Shown here: positions 11,301-23,540 of the stretch, one piece after another
How positions within the stretch are numbered: position 1 is the stretch's first letter
Layout: each line of letters opens with the position of its first letter
Assembly (NCBI GenBank): GCA_035048815.1
Contig: JAUCBN010000016.1
Coordinates: forward strand, 6,626,501-6,690,500
DNA from: Abelmoschus esculentus
Lineage: Eukaryota > Streptophyta > Magnoliopsida > Malvales > Malvaceae
Length of the DNA stretch: 64,000 bases
Direction of reading: 5' to 3'
Notes under the pieces: model-generated
What the model was told of the DNA's origin: nothing
The model's database searches: none
The model's input: the letters and a program-made list of their open reading frames with translations, nothing else
Position numbers and translations under genes: made by a program

Positions 11301-12341
11301 TAGGGAATAGAGCGGAGACTAATAGGTATTTAAAACCTTTTCAAGATATTATGGCTATAGGACAACATTAATGTGTGAAAAATTGAGTATGTTTTTCTAA
11401 CATATCCTCATCAGTGATACTCTGGTACAAAGATTTTTATTCACTAATCATATAGTGAATTATCACGTTTGCATTCACTTCAAGGAATGAAACAAATTCA
11501 ATAATCGCATGGAATAAACATAATGCTTGTATAATTGCATGAAATAAACATCATGCATGCATTCACTTCAGGGAATACCTCCCATAAAAATTCTTTGATC
11601 AAGACGATTTTCGTAACTTGAACTTGGGAGAAGTTTATAGTCGAGTTTTTTTTTCAAAATAAAATTAGTATTGCTTTCAAGCAAATATAAACTTTATAAT
11701 ATTAATACTATTAAATAGTAATTGATCGACCAATATATATACAATACATACAATGAACAAAAATTTAATCCTTATACGCGACGTTGTTAAACCTGTCCAC
11801 AAGGTCCTTTAAAAAGAACTTCATTTGAGACCAGTAGCATCGTAGAACGGGATGTCCAGCCAATATACTCGGATTAAACCAACATAATAAAGAACATATT
11901 AATTAAAGGTTTAATATTTATTCTGATATCATGTAATACTTAGAACATGATTAAAATATAAACTTTTATCATAATAATAAAATAAACAAATATTAGTTAT
12001 AATAAAATAAAAATCTCAAATTAAATAAGTAAAACATACCGAACTTTTCACTATATGATAGATTTAGTTATCAATATCTTGTTAAAATATTTTTCGGGAA
12101 TTGTCAATAAGAACCAGGGTATTTGAGTCACTTTGTCGCTAAACAAACACCAAACAACCAAATATTTTTAATAAATTAAAAATCAAATCAAAGATCAAGA
12201 GAGAAAAATAACCGATAATTAAAATATAATTGAGGGAGAAGAACTTATCTTTGATTTATGCAGTAACAAATTCTTTTCAATAACTCCTTCAAGATTCGAA
12301 CGAAAAACACCTTCGTTGGTTAGAGTCTCGTACTGATAACG
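8371..12341 (-). pseudogene. Decayed copia gag-pol body
   Basis: Minus-strand remnants of the polyprotein. Next to the nested LTR the RT reads YNRLTEYL, a typical copia context. A CCHC zinc knuckle of gag is visible at about 11087-11129: C-x2-C-x4-H-x4-C within CYQCDGTNH, then a stop, then SRIC. Frames are broken throughout and integrase could not be delimited by eye. The primer-site region lies at the right end beside the LTR. Confidence 0.75.
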
Positions 12342-12587
12342 TGTTATAAATAAAATAATGAAGAAATAAAACAAGAATAAAGAACAAGAATGAAAGGACA
12401 AAGAGAAAATATAAAGAGAGATATTTGTATTATTCTCAATATTGACTTGTATCCAATGCCTTCACAAACTCATCTATTTATAGGCATAAGCAGTACATAA
12501 TGTATTAAACTCTAATTAATGAAGATAATATTTCTAATGATAGAGTTTTTATTATGATAGACATCCATATAGATAATATTCATACCA
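12342..12587 (-). repeat. 5' LTR of the copia element
   Basis: 246 bp, same ends as the left LTR apart from CATACCA versus CATAACA. It carries a minus-strand TATAAATAG box at 12474-12482, the likely core promoter of the element. Confidence 0.93.
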
Positions 12588-12592
12588 TTGTG

Positions 12593-13852
12593 AAAATTTT
12601 TGCTAGCATGGAGATTATCATTTTTATTTTATTTTATTTTATTTATGTTTTTTTTATTTTATTAATTTTTATATATAGATTGGGTTTAGTTAATCATATG
12701 TGATTATATGTTTGATTGTAATTGGATTTTTATGATTATATATTTGATGTTACGGTTGTAGCTTTCGGTCTCTAATCTAACTAGAAACTATGAGTAACGC
12801 TCGACAAAATACTTAGAACACCCAAGATTATTTAAATACAATAATTTATCTAAAGTGAGTATTGTATTCATAGGAACTCTACTTATATTTTGTATAACTA
12901 TTTTTATTAAAATTTTAGTATAACTATTTAATGGTATTTTATATTAAAATTAATTTTTTTTTAATTTTTAATTTTAAAAAATATATTGGGTTGCTTTGGT
13001 GAACCATATAGCATCTTTATCTTCGGATACTTTATGTTTGAGATTAAAGTGATACAGATTAAATTATAGTGACTAGATGATGGCGCAAAAGTTTTGGAGA
13101 ATTCTGAAAATTTTGGATTGATACAATAATTATATGTGGCTTATAAAGATGTGATTAACGTTTAATGATAAAAAATGTTCGAGTAATAATAAATTTATTC
13201 AATAAAAACCTATCATAATGTTTATATTTTTAAAATTGATAATAAAAAATATAACTTTACTAAACGTAAGTGATAATTTTAATAACTTATTCTTTAAAAA
13301 AAACTAAAAGAACTTGTGTGGAGCATATAAGTAGGGATGTTTAAAAATATCTGGTTCGTTCGATCTGATCTGATTATTTGTTAATTTGATCCAAAAATTT
13401 AGATATCTGATACGATTTTTATTTTTGAACCAGATATCTAATACAATTTTAAATTTTCTGGATCAGATACGGTTTATAATATTTGAAGTTATAGATTATC
13501 CAAAAATTTAATTTTTTATGAATATTATTTTTTATTTTTAATAATTTAATGTTGGTTATATCTGAAAATTCATTTTTTTTATAAATATAACTTTTAAATT
13601 CGAAAAATAATTAAATTTAAATATATTTTTGAATAATCGAATATTCAAAAATCTGATTATTCGAAAAAAACGATTATAAAAAATCAAAAACATATTATAT
13701 TATCAATCTAAAAATCAAATATTTAAAAAATCAAATAAGATCAAATATGATATCCAATAATAAAAACTCTAACTACAAGTTCTTTTATACTAAAATAATA
13801 ATAATAATTTTGAAAACTTGCCATGATCACGGGGCAAGTTCTCATGACTAGG
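12593..13852. other. AT-rich intergenic DNA
   Basis: Contains a TTTTA-type low-complexity run near 12620-12660. A stretch at about 13334-13790 begins TAGGGATGTTTAAAAATATC and looks like an old hAT-type repeat (many GATATC / ATCTGAT motifs), but its ends are too weak to delimit. No gene seen. Confidence 0.4.
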
Positions 13853-14250
13853 GATGATGATGAGTCGAGTCGAGCCCAAGTTAAGCCAGACTTGGCTTCA
13901 GGCTCGTCGAGTTCGGTACTTTAGGTTTGAACTCGGTTCAAAAATAATATTATTGGGTTCAACTCTGGTTCAAAGCTTATTAGGCTTAGCTCAGTTCGGC
14001 TCTAGACAATTTATTTATTTATAGTTTATTTTTTATTTATTATTTGTAGTTTTGTAAATTTGTTTTAGTTGATAATATTCGATTTATTTTATTTAATTTA
14101 TTTTTAATGGATTTACCCTCAATTCTTTTATTATTTTTCTTTGCTAAACAAATTATTTTTAATATATATAAATATATATGTATGTTTATATATAATTATT
14201 CCGAGCTTGTTCACGAGTTTTTCGAGCCGAGTTTGGGTAAGCACCGTTGA
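13853..14250. mobile_element. Partial hAT-like MITE
   Basis: Starts TAGGGATGATGATGAGTCGAG and ends with GTTCACGAGTTTTTCGAGCCGAGTTT, which matches the corresponding part of the complete element at 18031-18591. The right terminal repeat is missing, so this is a truncated copy. Confidence 0.55.
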
Positions 14251-14470
14251 ACACCATCAATATTAAATACCATTAAACACTATTAAATTAATTAATAAAA
14301 AATTAAAATATGAAAGATTCATTACGTAAATAATAAAAGAGCGATAGACTCAACATATTATTATTAATTATATGTTAAGTCCTTAAAATTTTTAATTTTT
14401 ATTAATTAATTTAATAATATTAAGCGATATTCAACCTCCAGTATTATTCGATGCTCGTTATATACTCATC

Positions 14471-14479
14471 TATATAAAT
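14471..14479 (+). promoter_or_regulatory. Probable TATA box of the phosphoglycerate mutase-like gene
   Basis: TATATAAAT lies about 330 bases upstream of the chosen ATG. The DNA between would be 5'UTR, possibly with a UTR intron from GTGAAAC at about 14710 to an AG at 14796-14797, five bases before the ATG. The short open frame at 14507-14704 is then part of the leader. Confidence 0.45.
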
Positions 14480-14801
14480 TACCCTATAAAAATGAGATAT
14501 TGAAAGATGAGCGCTGTGAGCACCAAATGCAGTTTAGTGTATGGTCTTCTTTTTCCACGTTTCTCGACAGGGTCAGTTAAGATTGCATTCTGCGTGAAAT
14601 TTCCTGCAATCATAAAAATTCTCCTCCGTGGTCACCTGCCCAACAAAAGAGTTACCTTAATTGGATTCTTAACTCAGACCCTCTCTTTCAATGTTAAATT
14701 CTAACTCTAGGTGAAACTCAATCTTCTCGAATTGGAATATAAAGAAAAGAAGCTCTTTTTTTTGGTTTAATAAATTATTGCTATATTACAATTACAGCTC
14801 C

Positions 14802-17085
14802 ATGGGTGGATCGTATGCTGAGATTGTGGTGGTGCGACATGGAGAAACGGAGTGGAACGCGGATGGAAGAATTCAGGTTTGAATTTCTCGAGAATATTTA
14901 CAATGTTTAGGAATATTTTAATCATTTTTATATATTCTGGAGTTCGGGATTGCACTTTTAACTCAAAATTGAAAGCATTGTCTGGGAATCATCGGATATA
15001 TTGGTACATGGCTTGCGCGTGAGATATGAAATATTTATTTGAATTACTGTTTTTTAATATTGTTTTCCTAGTTTGAATTATCATTGATTAATAATAGAAT
15101 GAAAGATGATAAACAACAATGCTCCATTAGTTTCATTCTCATGATTGTTATACCGATCATAGTTTCATAAATCTTGGACACGGTTAGATAGATCATATAT
15201 TGAAAAAATGATAAAATCAGGTCCTTGTTTCATTTTAATTTAGTTCTTATCAGGGATTTAAAAAGAGTTTTCGGTTGCATTTTCGGTCGCGGACATAATG
15301 GTTGCTATCCGTTATTGTCATTATCGACCGTTATCTGTTAATTAACTGCCGTTATTAATCGTTATAGGTGTGAATTTAAATCTCACTGTTATTTTACGAA
15401 TAACGTTTCGGATAGTGGCGTTACCACCGTTATAGTGGTAACGGACCGTTTTTTTAATCCCTTATATCCGTTGATGCTTCGAATTTCAATGTTTGATCAT
15501 GTTTGCACAGATACTTCCTCTTATCTTGTAGATGTCTTGGTTAATGTATCAATGTATCCTGCTACCCTGATTAGCTTAATTTGTCCTTTGATAGGGGCAT
15601 CTGGATGTGGAACTAAATGAAGTTGGGAAACTGCAAGCAGTTTTAGTATGCTATTTAGTCGTATTTTTTGCTCATGTGACCTTTATTGACTGATTTTGAT
15701 GCCTTAAGATCATTCTTTGTCCCCTGCATCTCACCTGTAGGTCGCTGATCGATTATCAAAGGAGCCTAAGATATCTGCTGTATATTCATCTGATTTAAAG
15801 CGAGCCCTTGAGACAGCTGAGACAATTGCAGCTAGATGTGGTGGGTTAGAGGTATAAATCTCGAAGCAATGACTTTGGGGGTTACATATGTTATAAAATA
15901 TATGTTTTAGGGTTGTAAAGGCAGTTGCAGAGAATTGTGTTTCACTTTTTTCATGATATAGAAATTGTCTAGAGCTTGGAAGAGTTTGACATTATATTTC
16001 AAATTTTTATCTTTTCTTTTGGGATGCAAACCAGGTTATAACTGATCCAGACCTAAGGGAGAGGAATTTAGGAGATCTACAAGGCATTGTATTTCGTGAA
16101 GCAGCCATACTTAGTCCAAGAGCTCACAAGACCTTTTTATCACACAGGACAGATCAAGATATACCAGTAAGTTCGTACTGGTCTGAACTTGAAAGACAAC
16201 AATTGTGAATCTTGAAAGGAAGTTGTTGCTTTGCCGTTGTTATAATTAGCACATATTCTCTGTTTAAATCAGTAATGTGTTGGCTAGACAATCTCTGGCC
16301 TTGGGTTTTAATATTGCGTGTAATTTGCTAAATTATGTTCAAATAATAATCATTTGAAGCATCATTCAATAACATATAAGTCTCAAGTTAACAACTTCTG
16401 TTCCTCACAGAAGGTCCAAGTTTTGATAACATTCACACAATGAAATGGATCAAATTGAATCTATTTCTTGCTTGCTTGATTTTGCATCTACCATCCCCTC
16501 CCCCCTTGGATATTACATATATATTCATGTATGTTTAATGCCTAATCTGATTCACTTAATATTCAGGGTGGTGGAGAAAGCCTAGACCACCTCTTTCAGC
16601 GCTGCACATCTGCATTGCAGAGAATTGGCATGAAGCATAAAGGAATGCTGTACATGTCTTTCAATTTTTTACTCATTCAAACTTCAGTACATACCGATAC
16701 CATTGAACCTAATAACCAGGTGTTGCTTCTGTAAATATCTGAACTGTACATGTCTTTGATCTACTTTATTTGCTTATTTGCCTTTTGATATCTCCCAGTT
16801 ACCTTATAACATCACCTGGGATAATATAGTTCACTTTGAATTATCTGAATCGTTTCTGTGATAGGGGAGCGAGTTGTTGTGGTATCACATGGCGGTGTCA
16901 TTAGATCACTCTACCAACGGGCTTGCGCAAATGGAAAGTCCGGAGGAAAGGTGCTTAATACATCAGTAAATATATTTCACTTGTCTGATGAGGAATGGAC
17001 CATAAAATCCTGGGGTGACGTTAGTCATCTCCAACAAACAGGATATCTGAATTCGGGTTTTGGAGGGGACAAAACATCTGGTTAG
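14802..17085 (+). CDS. Phosphoglycerate mutase-like (histidine phosphatase) protein, six exons
   Basis: A cytosolic-looking member of the histidine phosphatase superfamily close to plant phosphoglycerate mutase-like proteins. Exons: 14802-14876, 15595-15639, 15741-15851, 16035-16166, 16567-16642 and 16865-17085 (219 aa). Exon 1 has the catalytic VVVRHGETEWN box, where His is phosphorylated; exon 3 has YSSDLKRALETAETIA; exon 4 DPDLRERNLGDLQG; exon 5 GGGESLDHLFQRC; exon 6 the second active-site His in VVVVSHGGVIRSLY. Length and motif order are normal. The ATG at 14802 is chosen because MGGSYAEIVVVRHG fits the family start. The odd point is exon 5: the only junction that keeps frame, after 16642, is followed by GA, not GT. 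Substrate (phosphoglycerate, phosphoserine or another phosphoester) cannot be told. Confidence 0.9.
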
Positions 17086-17394
17086 TTTGCAATTGATCCT
17101 TGATATGCATTACGTTGGCAATTTGTAGCTGGTCATTTAGACAACAGCATTATCTATTCTAAACTTGATTCTGGAACATCTCTTACATTGAGTAATGAGG
17201 CAGCATTTATCTTAATTACCAATGAAAAGTTATATTTGTGTATACATGCATATATCTTAAGATTCCTGAGCTGAAAATGAGATTAACAATGCTGGCATAA
17301 ATTTAGGCACACATTACGTTTCTTCCCTACGGCTAATCGGGGTTAAGTATATGACTATGACGAGAATAGAGGAAATTTAAATGTCTATTTCCAT
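17086..17394. other. 3' flank of the phosphoglycerate mutase-like gene
   Basis: Presumed 3'UTR and spacer up to the hAT MITE. Nothing else seen. Confidence 0.4.
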
Positions 17395-17941
17395 TAGGAG
17401 TGTGCAAAACCGAGTTCGGTTAACTATTAGTAAATTATTTCAGTTAATCGGTAAATTCGGGTCACCCAATTTTCGACCCTAAACCATTCAACCGGTTAAC
17501 CGAAAACTTTGATTCGGATCGGTTCGGGTAACGGTTTTTTTATTTTATTTATTAACGATATAAATTTTAATAACATGTTAGAAAAATAAATAATTTTAAA
17601 AAATAACACATGATATTAGTATATTTTTTTAATATTAACAAGTTAAACACTTAAATTTTATAAAATAAAATTACAATTTTACTTTTCTAAAATTAGAAAA
17701 TAAATTAAAATATAATTTTTTAATATAAAATATTAAATTAATATGTAATATAATATATATTATATAACCAGTCGGTTCGGTTAACCGTTTTTTTCCTAAA
17801 ACTGTAACCAAACCGGTTTTTATAAAAAGAATAAAAACCCGACCCTAAATCGATTTTTTTGGTTCAATTAACCATTTTTTTGGTTCAATTTTTTCGGATT
17901 TCAAAATCGGTTTCGGTTTACCGATTTTTTTCACACCCCTA
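17395..17941. mobile_element. hAT-type MITE with perfect 8-bp target duplication
   Basis: Begins TAGGAGTGTGCAAAACCGA and ends, on the reverse strand, TAGGGGTGTGAAAAAAATCGG. The flanking octamers are identical: ATTTCCAT at 17387-17394 and 17942-17949. The 547-bp interior is non-coding and has repeated GGTTAACCG / CGGTTCGGTT motifs near both ends. Confidence 0.88.
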
Positions 17942-18030
17942 ATTTCCATTATACAACAGAAAGAGAAGGTGCAAATCCCTAACAATGTTCTGAAAACAAT
18001 TGCTCTACCCAAACAAAATTGGGTAGTAAT

Positions 18031-18591
18031 CAGGGGTGATAACGATCGGAGTCCGATTCAGTTCGAAAATAATTATATTGAACTCGATTCGATGAATTCA
18101 AAATTTTAGGTTAAAGTTCGGCTCGAAAATAATATTATAGGTTTAGCTTGAGCTCGTTACCTTCAGCAAAGGTTTGTCAGGTTCAACTTGGCTCAAAATG
18201 AACAATTTTATTATAATTACTTTTATAAAAGATGAGGTCTCCTTAAAAATCTTTTCATAACCAACACCAAAACAAAATTTAATGTCGAAAAAGAGAAAAA
18301 AGTGTCCAAAAGTTAGATTAATTGAAATAACCAAAAAACAATCTTACAATGTAAACACGTAATGTTCAATTTATTTTAATTAACTTATTTTTAGTAAATT
18401 TCTATTAATTTATTTTATTTTATTGTTAAAAAATACTTTTAGTATATATATAATTATTCTGAGTATGTTCACGAGCTTTTTGAGTTGAGTTTAAATTAAT
18501 TTATCTCAACTGTTAAGATTTTGAGTCGAGCTTTGATCGATCGAACTCGAGTAACTCCCAAACTAGCTAGGCTCATTATTAGCCCTAGCCC
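18031..18591. mobile_element. hAT-type MITE with target duplication
   Basis: Left end CAGGGGTGATAACGAT; right end near ATTATTAGCCCTAGCC, an imperfect inverted partner. TAGTAAT flanks both sides (18024-18030, 18592-18598). The interior holds GTTCGGCTCGAAAATAATATT and GTTCACGAGCTTTTTGAG motifs shared with the truncated copy at 13853. Non-coding. Confidence 0.72.
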
Positions 18592-18598
18592 TAGTAAT

Positions 18599-19740
18599 AA
18601 CGAAGGAAATGGAAAACTACATAGTTAACACCGCAACAATGCCCGCGTTTCTATTTTGGTACCCAAACTATTGTATTTAATAAAATAGTACCTAATGTTT
18701 TATTTTTGTTCTATTTTGATACTTTTTTCATTTAAAATTAATGAAAATGGTGATGTAGTTTGGGTTTATAATAATTTTAGTCCAAAATTTATATAATCTA
18801 TCAATTTAGTCTAAAATTCTATCAAATTAAGCATTATTTTAATTTTTAGATTAAAATTGTAAATTTCTCATTTTCCTTCTTTAGGTTGAACACTTTTTTA
18901 GGTTTTAGGTTTAATAACACGATAAAGACAATCAAAACTTTAATATTTAGGGATCAATGATGGAGAAAATACGGGATAGAAAAGGGACGACACAAAACAT
19001 GATCAAAATTTTGTAAATCTCTCTCGACGAGAATATATATAAGTGTTTAGATTAAATCGATAATATTAAACATATTTTAAATTAAAACTATAATTATATC
19101 AAACTATATCATCAACTCTATTAGTCTTTAACAGTTAGATTCTAAAACATAACAAAAAATTTACATTAAATATTATTTTATTAAAAATAATACTTAAAAT
19201 GCTAAAACACCGACACAAATATAATTAAAATATTATTTAAAAGAAAACCTAAAACTAGATGTTGCGCATCATTTGAGGCACATAAAAGCGTTGCAATATC
19301 ACCCATTATGCTTGTTTTCTACTCATTGACTCATTGTTCAAGTTCGTGAAGCTTTCTGTTCCAACTTCATTTTTCTTATACTAGATATTTCTTTACCTCA
19401 AATGCACTCAATCATCCTTTTGACAAAAAAATATGGATTAATTAATATTTAATTCAACGTATTATTCGACCTTTTAAAACGAAACAAATAGGAAGTATAT
19501 CAAATGAATATAAATGTATTAAGAGATAGTTTACTTTTTCCTTACGGATGATATATTATATTTATTTTTATCATATTAAAAAATAATTATTTAAAAAACT
19601 TTCATTTACTTTATTTTTTTAAGGTAGTTAATTTTTAAAAAATATTTTTTTTTAAATCTTCTCCAACGACGACCTTCATGACGTCTAGTGGTTTATAGTT
19701 TTTAAATCGGTTATAAATAAAAAAGTTTCTCTTATTATCA
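18599..19740. other. AT-rich intergenic DNA
   Basis: No coding region or clear repeat boundary seen. Confidence 0.4.
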
Positions 19741-19743
19741 AGA

Positions 19744-19920
19744 GGGATTGGTGCAAGTGGTAAGTAGCTTGGTTCTGCTTAAACAAGTTTCAGATTCAAG
19801 ACATTGTGTATGCAAAAAATTTATGTTGAGAAACTCACCTACCAAAACTAGGTGTGTGACGCGGGTCGATTTAGATTAATCAGACCTAGATTCTAAAATA
19901 TAGAAAAGCAATAAAAAAAA
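19744..19920 (+). mobile_element. tRNA-derived SINE
   Basis: An internal RNA polymerase III promoter is visible: A box TGGTGCAAGTGG at about 19750 and a decayed B box GTTTCAGATTCAAG at about 19788, some 38 bases downstream. The tail contains GTGTGACGCGGGTCGATTTA and an A-rich 3' end at 19910-19920, a layout like Au-type plant SINEs. A target duplication could not be fixed. It is not a functional tRNA gene: no cloverleaf is seen. Confidence 0.6.
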
Positions 19921-21539
19921 TTCTTACATACTCTTGTTTTCTACTCATTGTCGAAATGTTTTGGGAGATATTTTCGTCTGTTTGAATGATAACCAAAGTC
20001 ATAAAATGTTCCAATTGAATTTCTCGACAAGTAATTCATAAAAACATTTAAAATCAACTATTGAAACATACGTATAAATAAATAAAAAATTATAAAAAAT
20101 AATTTAAGTTTAAAACATTTGAATATATGTTTTAAATAATATAATTTCAAAATAATAGTTATAGACTTTGTGGAGTTCGATGCTTTCAACCAATTATACT
20201 TGCCAATTGGTGGAGAAGATGCAATTTGGATATTAATGGTAGAAGTAAAAAGATAAAAAGTTTGCACAAGGATTTAGAATAATTTGACTTTTTAATCAAA
20301 GCTTACATCCACTACATTAGCTTCTTTGTTGAGATCTCAAAGAGTAGAAAAAAAGAGACGATACTCTCTGAGATTTTATTAATTCTAAGCGATTCATTTA
20401 TACAGAAGGTAGGAGCAGTGAGCTGGTAAAGAAACCATCTAACAAACTCTTAACGCCTTCTTCTCAACCTCAATTGCTTTTAATCCTAAGCGATGCAGAA
20501 CATAATACTTCTCTGCACTCACTCCTATAGTTAATAGCTATATAATACTAATATTTTTCATTTAAGATTTCAACCAATTAACTAAAAAAAATTCTCATTA
20601 TCAAGGTTTAGGAGACAACCGTTTACAACTTAGACTTAGTTTGACATTACTTTTAAAAAGTGTGGTTGAAAAAGTGGTTTTAAAAGTGTGGTAAAAAAAG
20701 TAATTTTGAAAAGTTAAGTAGTCATTGTCATTGATGTCAAAAGGTAATTTTGAGAAGATAAAATATTTATTTTAGACATGATGTTGTAAGGTATAAATAA
20801 ATTTAGATTTTTAATTTCGTTAATGTTATGATTTATTAAATAAATATACTTAAATTATAATAAAAATTTAATTTAACAATATAAACTATATTTTATATTA
20901 TATACAGATATAATAATTATAAATTAATAATAAATTTAAAATAAATTATAAATAAAATAATTTTATTCTCATTATAAATATTGTAAAATATATATTATTT
21001 TATAAATTAATATATATTATTTTAACAATATATTATAAGGGTAAAAAAATAATTATATTTTTAAACTAGTTTTTTAACTCAAAAGTCATAAATTTTAATT
21101 TTTTTGTTTAGATACAAAAAATTAATTTAAAAAAACAAACAAACTAAAATTTAATAACTTTTAGGTTGCTAAAAGCAACTAAAAACACACCTCTAGACTT
21201 ATTCACCAAGCCTAGTAATCAAAGCTCATAAATCGAGTTTTGAGAATACCCTCCAACAAGAGAAATTTTAAGTAAACTAAAAAGCCATCTTAAAGGTATG
21301 TGTTTTTATTTTAAAGAACTCACCCAAATCATATTAAACTTGAGCATACATTGACAATTAAGCTTAACAAGTATAGTTTGTATAAAAATGAGAATTAAAC
21401 ATTAAGGCTTGATTACAATCATAATAGATGTTGGCAATAAAATCATTAGTTTCTTCAGGTGATTGAAGGGTCTTTTTATCACTCAAATAAGTTTTTAACT
21501 GTTGAAAATCAATTTCTAATTAAATCTATAATTTTGCAA
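19921..21539. other. AT-rich intergenic DNA
   Basis: A stretch at about 20630-21185, starting TTAGTTTGACATTACTTTTAAAAAG and ending GCAACTAAAAACACACC, looks like an old MITE by base pattern, but no convincing terminal repeats were found. No genes. Confidence 0.35.
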
Positions 21540-21790
21540 CCGGGGATTTTGATACTTGTGAAGGGATATCAATATTGAGCCAATATAAAAAGATCCATTG
21601 GAGAAAATTAAAGAGAGTATTGATACCCAAGAGGTCAATATCGGTACTAGGCTATGGTATTGATAATGCTAAAGCGGTATCGATATTTTAATTTGATTAT
21701 GGAAAAACTAGTTTGCAAAGGGTATTGATATCAAGCAAAGGGGTTTCGATATTGTCTTGTTGGTATCAATATTAAAGATTGAGTATGGAT
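21540..21790. repeat. Degenerate GGTATCGATATT motif cluster
   Basis: About ten variants of a palindromic GGTATYGATATY motif (for example GCGGTATCGATATT, GGTATTGATATC, GGTTTCGATATTG) are spread irregularly over 250 bases with no coding frame. Related clusters lie at 22780-22930 and 40090-40460. Confidence 0.55.
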
Positions 21791-23389
21791 ACTAGATATT
21801 TTTTTTTAATATTATGAACCTATAAGAATTATTTGTTTGACTTAAAAATGTTCTAAAAATTATTTTAACATATTTCTCTAGTTTTTTGACATAAAAATGA
21901 TTTTTCAATATTTTTAATTTAATCTAAAATTATTTTTTAATTATTATATTAAAATAAATATCATAATAATCTTTCCATTTTTATAAAATCAACTTAAAAT
22001 GTTTTTGAAAAAAATCTTATTAAAAATAAAATTAAAATAAGAGAATAAAGTTTTAAAGTAATTAAAACTCTGAACATCCGATACTTGAAAACTTTAAGTT
22101 TTACAATAATAAAAAAAAATTAAAATAAACTTGACAAAACAATTTAAAAAAAATTACTCTCCTTACTCAAAACAACTAACATATACTAAAATTAAATTTT
22201 AGAATAAATAAATCAAATAATCACTGTTAAAATTCAATTTTAAAATTTATCACTTAAAACAATAGGAGGATGTGAAGTCTTCCTTTATCAAGCGGCTTTC
22301 CTCGTTTGTATAGACTCTCTTTAATTTATTATTTTTTTATCAATTTTTCATCACTCCTAATATCCATATATCTCATCAAAAGATAAGAAACATCAAGTCA
22401 CCAAATTATAAATATCATAAGGTATATTTCTATTCGTTATGTCTTTTATATTTTTTTTAGTTCATATACAAAATTCTCTTTATTGTAGGCACGTTGATTA
22501 AATGAGCGTTCCTTCGACGTATACAAATCATTAATAGATCAATCAAAGATTTCTATCAAATCATCAATCGATCAATTAAAGATCTTTATGGGTTATTGTT
22601 ACAAGCTATTCACTTAATATTTACCAAATCATTACCAGTTTATTACACATATGGGGTATTAACCTCAATAGCTCTATTTTATAGTTTATTTTATATATTT
22701 AGAGACCCGTTACATCTTTTACCTAGAATTATAGAACTCACAAACATTAATCCAAATTTCTTACGTAAATTGTTATACAAGTATTGATATCGATACGTCC
22801 CTCTACGTACCAGTACTCCTCTAGTACTAATACTCAAAATAAATTTCAAAAAATTTATTCATCGCCCATACTAATACACCAACCTTCGTATCAGTATCAA
22901 TACACGAAATCTATATCGATCCCTTAGCTATTCATCCTAACTTCAAATCAAACCTAAATTCTAATGCACATCAACTTTAAATATCTCAACAATACGTAAC
23001 ATTACAAAACCCAATTACTAAGATTTCACAAATTTCCTTCAAAATTACAATCCCAGATTCTATCAATTAAACAATTCCAGGTTTAGAACCGTAAAACATT
23101 ACAAAAACATAGATTTTCACCATTAAAGCTCTTAAAATTTGAATAGTAATAGAAAATCTCGTTTTAACCTTAAAAAGTGATTTAAAGATAGAATTAGGAA
23201 TATTAAACATGTGGAATGTCATTGAGGAAGCTCATTCCAACTTCAACTGATTGAAAAGAGAACTTGGAGAAAGATCAATAAATATGGGAAAAGATGAAAT
23301 AGAACCTAGCAGATAAGAGAGTAAAAATCATCTGTCTTTTTTATAATGCTTTCTTTATACCTCCTATTGAAAATTTTTTAAAAAATTAA
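21791..23389. other. AT-rich intergenic DNA with a second GTATCGATA cluster
   Basis: No gene recognised. 22780-22930 carries GTATTGATATCGATACG, GTATCAGTATCAATAC and similar motifs. Confidence 0.4.
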
Positions 23390-23540
23390 ATTTTAAACTC
23401 TAGCCCTTATTTTCTATATTTTAAATCATAAATCCTACACCCTAAAAAATACACCATACTTCTAATTCCCTAAATCCTAACCATAACCCCTAATTTTAAA
23501 CCCTAAATCTTAACCTCTAATTTATAACGGAAGGATAAAA
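23390..23540. repeat. Dispersed repeat with degenerate telomere-like CCCTAAA units
   Basis: Contains CCCTAAAAAATACACCATAC, CCCTAAATCCTAACC and AAACCCTAAATC. A closely matching copy is at 36060-36215, with the same preceding AAATTTTAAACTCTA segment, so this is a dispersed repeat rather than a simple interstitial telomere. Confidence 0.6.

Larger units (their letters stand above)
4918..12587 (-). mobile_element. Ty1/copia LTR retrotransposon, full-length but decayed, minus strand
   Basis: Two 246-bp direct repeats (4918-5163 and 12342-12587) begin TG, end CA and differ at about a dozen positions. They are flanked by an identical 5-bp target duplication TTGTG (4913-4917, 12588-12592). Minus orientation follows from the polypurine tract beside the left LTR, the TATCAG-containing primer-site region beside the right LTR (about 12327-12341), the gag zinc knuckle near the right end and the RT near the left. 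Minus the nested solo LTR the element is about 4.9 kb, normal for copia. No long open frame remains. Confidence 0.93.

Noticed and set aside
14507..14704. 65-codon plus-strand frame as a transit peptide for the mutase-like protein
   Set aside because: It stops before any usable donor, so it cannot join the catalytic exons; it is treated as leader.
19744..19920. tRNA gene
   Set aside because: A and B box-like motifs are present but the sequence does not fold as a tRNA and has a SINE-like body and A-rich tail.
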